The position numbers were made by a program, and so were the translations under genes. DNA of 64,000 nucleotides from Bdellovibrio bacteriovorus. Lineage in GTDB: Bacteria > Bdellovibrionota > Bdellovibrionia > Bdellovibrionales > Bdellovibrionaceae. Shown in pieces: positions 61,817 to 64,000 of this stretch; the first letter of the stretch is position 1; each line of letters starts with the position of its first letter. Under the pieces are notes generated by a model. It saw only the letters and a list, made by a program, of their open reading frames with translations. It ran no database searches and was not told the DNA's origin. The stretch is from contig NZ_LUKD01000001.1 in the NCBI RefSeq assembly GCF_001592745.1, positions 317,384 to 381,383 on the forward strand, given 5' to 3'.

Positions 61817-62549
61817 GAACAAGTTTCAATCGTGCGGGGCCATTTCCGGCAGGAATCTCGAGTTTATTCATCAAGATTTTGAATCCTCGGGACATAACTT
61901 CTAAACGGATCTCTTCGGGAGGAGCGATTCTTTTTTGAGCCGTCCAGAATTTGCCTTCCATGGCCTTGACTCCCGGAATATCACACTCGGGAGTTTGTCT
62001 CCATAACACATAATTATTATCCAAGCGCACGGATTCAAAGCTGTCTTCCGGATCATAGTTTTCGGTCCAGACATCTGTAGTCAGAACAAACTTCCCACCC
62101 GGAGCCAACGAATTGCGCACAGAATTTAAAAACTGCATGCGCTCTTGACGATCGATGATGCTTGATAAGCAGTCGCGGTCATGGATAAGGTCAAACTTTT
62201 CACGAAGTTCTTCTAACTGAGTGACGCCATTAACACCGAATGCAATGTCCAGCTCTTGCGCCAACGCTAATTTTTGGACTACAGAGATTGAAGAGCGGTA
62301 CACGTCATAAGCCGCCACACGAAATCCCATTTCCGCTAAAGCCATCGCGGCGACTCCGCGACCGGATGATAGATCCAAGGCTTTGCAGCCGAAAGCCTGC
62401 GGATAGAATTCATGCACCACTTTTTGTAAGTGAGCGACGGCGTCTCTTTCTGCCAAACCGCCTAACAACAGAATATTGTCTAAAGAAGTGCTTCCTGGAA
62501 GAACAGGAACTGCGTTTGTATTAATGTAACCTTGATATAGTGCTTTCAT
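61794..62549 (-). CDS. Class I SAM-dependent methyltransferase
   Basis: A 251-residue protein starting at 62549 behind TTGGAGGCAAAT. The SAM-binding motif I is ALDLSSGRGVAAMALAE, followed by AYDVYRSSISVVQ and HDRDCLSSIIDRQER. Product and substrate unknown; similarity to bacterial small-molecule methyltransferases is general. It overlaps the EEP gene by 4 bp at the stops. Confidence 0.87.
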   Translation of the reverse strand: MKALYQGYINTNAVPVLPGSTSLDNILLLGGLAERDAVAHLQKVVHEFYPQAFGCKALDLSSGRGVAAMALAEMGFRVAAYDVYRSSISVVQKLALAQELDIAFGVNGVTQLEELREKFDLIHDRDCLSSIIDRQERMQFLNSVRNSLAPGGKFVLTTDVWTENYDPEDSFESVRLDNNYVLWRQTPECDIPGVKAMEGKFWTAQKRIAPPEEIRLEVMSRGFKILMNKLEIPAGNGPARLKLVLTSAFAR

Positions 62550-62705
62550 ATTTGCCTCCAAGTCAGTTGATACCAGACTTAAAAGCACAGGCGGTGCCAC
62601 CGGATTTCGCTCTATAAACGAATAGATTCGCTCTGAATCACCCTCTGCCGGGCGGCCGACAGCGCCTCATGCCGAGACATCGGTACCTGCCGAAGTTCCG
62701 ACAGG

Positions 62706-63431
62706 CTAAAGCTCTTCAAGACATGAGACCAACTCCGCACACTTTAAAGCGCTCGACTTAAGGAAATCCTTGTATTGATGTGTCGATTGAGGTTTGAGAG
62801 TATCCGCCACCGTCTTGACGATGGCAAACGGAAGGCCCTGCTGTTGGCAGATATAAGCGATCGAGCACGCTTCCATATCGACCATCTTTGCAGAAGGGAC
62901 CCGCGCTTTCAGCAGATTCTTGCGTTCTAGCGATCCCACGAACTCACTTCCTGACAACAAGTCCCCGCGAAAAACGCGGAAGGATTTCTGTTTCAGATGA
63001 CTTTCGAATTTTCTATTTAGGTCCTCATTTGCAGGCATGAAAATACTTTTTCTATTTTCTGCAGAGACCGACAGGTGAAGCTCTCCGCACGCCATGATTT
63101 CAGTGCGGTCATCAAAAGTACAAAGGGCATCATGTTGAACGATTCTTTCAGCGATAACAATATCACTGACCGCGAGTTCAGCATCAATGCCTCCGCCAAG
63201 CCCCAACATCAAGACATCGTCATATGTCGAGTCTGCTAGAATTTGTGTCAGAGCAATAGCCGCACTTATAGGTCCGACACCGGTCTTCGCTAGAGTGATT
63301 GAATTTCGAGGAGTGGATTTTTCCCACAAAGTCACATCGGAGTGTTTGAGTTTGCGAGATATAAAACCTTGGAGGGCAGCGAGTTCTGAAAACTCACTCT
63401 CCATAGCTGCTAGTACGAGATGCTTTTTCAT
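62706..63431 (-). CDS. Nucleoside phosphorylase/nucleosidase superfamily protein
   Basis: A 241-residue MTAN/PNP-fold protein. MLGLGGGIDAELAVSDIVIAERIVQHD and VDMEACSIAYICQQQGLPFAIVKTVAD contain the purine and ribose recognition residues (the MEA glutamate and a following Asp). It could be a methylthioadenosine/SAH nucleosidase or a futalosine hydrolase. No menaquinone genes are adjacent. Confidence 0.82.
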   Translation of the reverse strand: MKKHLVLAAMESEFSELAALQGFISRKLKHSDVTLWEKSTPRNSITLAKTGVGPISAAIALTQILADSTYDDVLMLGLGGGIDAELAVSDIVIAERIVQHDALCTFDDRTEIMACGELHLSVSAENRKSIFMPANEDLNRKFESHLKQKSFRVFRGDLLSGSEFVGSLERKNLLKARVPSAKMVDMEACSIAYICQQQGLPFAIVKTVADTLKPQSTHQYKDFLKSSALKCAELVSCLEEL

Positions 63432-63641
63432 ACGAAGTATTTTATCAAAGAATTGCGAACATTTATCGACGCAATGTCGCGCGTCATCACTGGGGTGTTA
63501 AGATCCAATCAAGCCGCCTTTAGCATGTATGTCAAAAGTCATTACATAAATGAAACAACTGAAAGGAACCCTTCCCTTCACAGGACTTCACTGGCAAACC
63601 TTTTCGACACGTAAGAAAATTGTCCTCAGGAGGACTGTAGC

Positions 63642-64000
63642 ATGAGCGCGAAAAAAGTACTGATCATCGAGGACGCTAAAGACTTGCTTATGCTTTACAA
63701 ACGTTATTTGCAAAGCCCTGATTGTGAAATTGCAACGGCAACTTCAGCTCACCAAGCTTTAGAATATCTGACCCAAAACAAACCGGATCTTATTGTGATG
63801 GACCTCACTTTTCCCGATATGTCGACAATGGATTTTTACGAAAAGATTGCTGCTATGCCAGAGATTGATTCGGTGAAAAAAATTCTTGTCAGCGGACGCG
63901 ATGATTTGAATACGTGGATGGACGTGTTCAACGCGGAAGAGGGCCTGCGCAAGCCCGTTGAACGCGCGGCAATCACGAAAGCTGTTACTGATAGTTTACG
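63642..64000 (+). CDS. Response regulator receiver protein (cut by window end)
   Basis: The first 119 residues are present; CAGGAGGACTGTAGC precedes ATG. A CheY-like receiver: acidic pair ED in VLIIEDAKD, phospho-acceptor Asp in VMDLTFPD, Ser in LVSGRDD and Lys in RKPVERA. Most of a single-domain receiver is visible; whether an output domain follows is outside the window. Confidence 0.88.
   Translation, partial: MSAKKVLIIEDAKDLLMLYKRYLQSPDCEIATATSAHQALEYLTQNKPDLIVMDLTFPDMSTMDFYEKIAAMPEIDSVKKILVSGRDDLNTWMDVFNAEEGLRKPVERAAITKAVTDSL

Noticed and set aside
1-64000. Mobile elements, CRISPR arrays, tRNA or rRNA genes
   Set aside because: No transposase, integrase, regularly spaced repeats, cloverleaf or rRNA signature was seen; tRNAs were not scanned exhaustively.

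Overview
The window reads as chromosomal DNA of a Gram-negative bacterium of moderate G+C. It encodes a TolC-type outer membrane factor, lipobox proteins, beta-barrel proteins and envelope enzymes. Gene density is high, Shine-Dalgarno sites are strong, and many stop and start codons overlap. The gene mix (predator-like envelope and stress functions, DUF4336, MarC/DUF202, an ornithine-lipid locus) fits a Bdellovibrio-like member of the Bdellovibrionota, but this is an impression without any rRNA or marker gene and should be held loosely. No transposase, integrase, CRISPR array, tRNA or rRNA was recognised.

Layout. 1-0.2 kb: 3' part of a strongly folded, probably non-coding RNA. 0.35-4.1 kb: a RibD/DHFR-like reductase with a TetR regulator and a palindromic operator, then SoxR with two SoxR boxes, one in front of a small membrane protein and one in front of soxR, and an FMN glutamate-synthase-like protein. 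4.5-15 kb: a tightly packed six-gene minus-strand operon (beta-CASP hydrolase, AAA NTPase, TolC, CusB, CusA, SERCA-like Ca2+ ATPase), with a short alcohol-dehydrogenase-like fragment behind it. 15-31.2 kb: a stress island with DUF305 and YgaP-like proteins, a lipoprotein, a flavin-binding protein, a three-part ABC exporter, Hsp20, a sigma-54 activator without receiver domain, a host-attachment-family protein, a tandem universal stress protein, rhodanese, a second AAA NTPase, a zinc alcohol dehydrogenase, an SDR, a second P-type ATPase and a GAF histidine kinase. Two excellent sigma-54 promoters in this island each carry the same upstream palindrome GACAAGTTGTC, which suggests a self-contained circuit run by the activator encoded next to them.

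31.8-37.9 kb: a divergent LysR regulator and a five-gene, translationally coupled operon of cytochrome P450, a class I terpene-synthase-like protein (DDxxD, NSE-like motif and an arginine 46 residues before it), an FAD monooxygenase, a glutathione S-transferase and a Rieske oxygenase. I infer an oxidised-terpenoid pathway; this is the best candidate for an undescribed system. 38-42 kb: a ferric-iron type binding protein, then an ornithine-lipid locus (arginase, OlsB-like N-acyltransferase, divergent PlsC/OlsA-like acyltransferase). 42.3-46.2 kb: a phosphoribosyltransferase that appears to start at ATC, an outer membrane protein, small secreted proteins and an alcohol dehydrogenase.

46.2-54.2 kb: an operon of HAD phosphatase, sulfatase, formylglycine-generating enzyme, DUF202 and MarC-like proteins, an old-yellow-enzyme remnant, a GNAT, DUF4336 and DUF1254. 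54.3-64 kb: a very large HExxH plus propeller plus barrel protein, a DASS anion symporter, a phospholipase D-VTT fusion with an EEP phosphohydrolase, a methyltransferase, a nucleoside phosphorylase-family protein and a response regulator cut by the window end.
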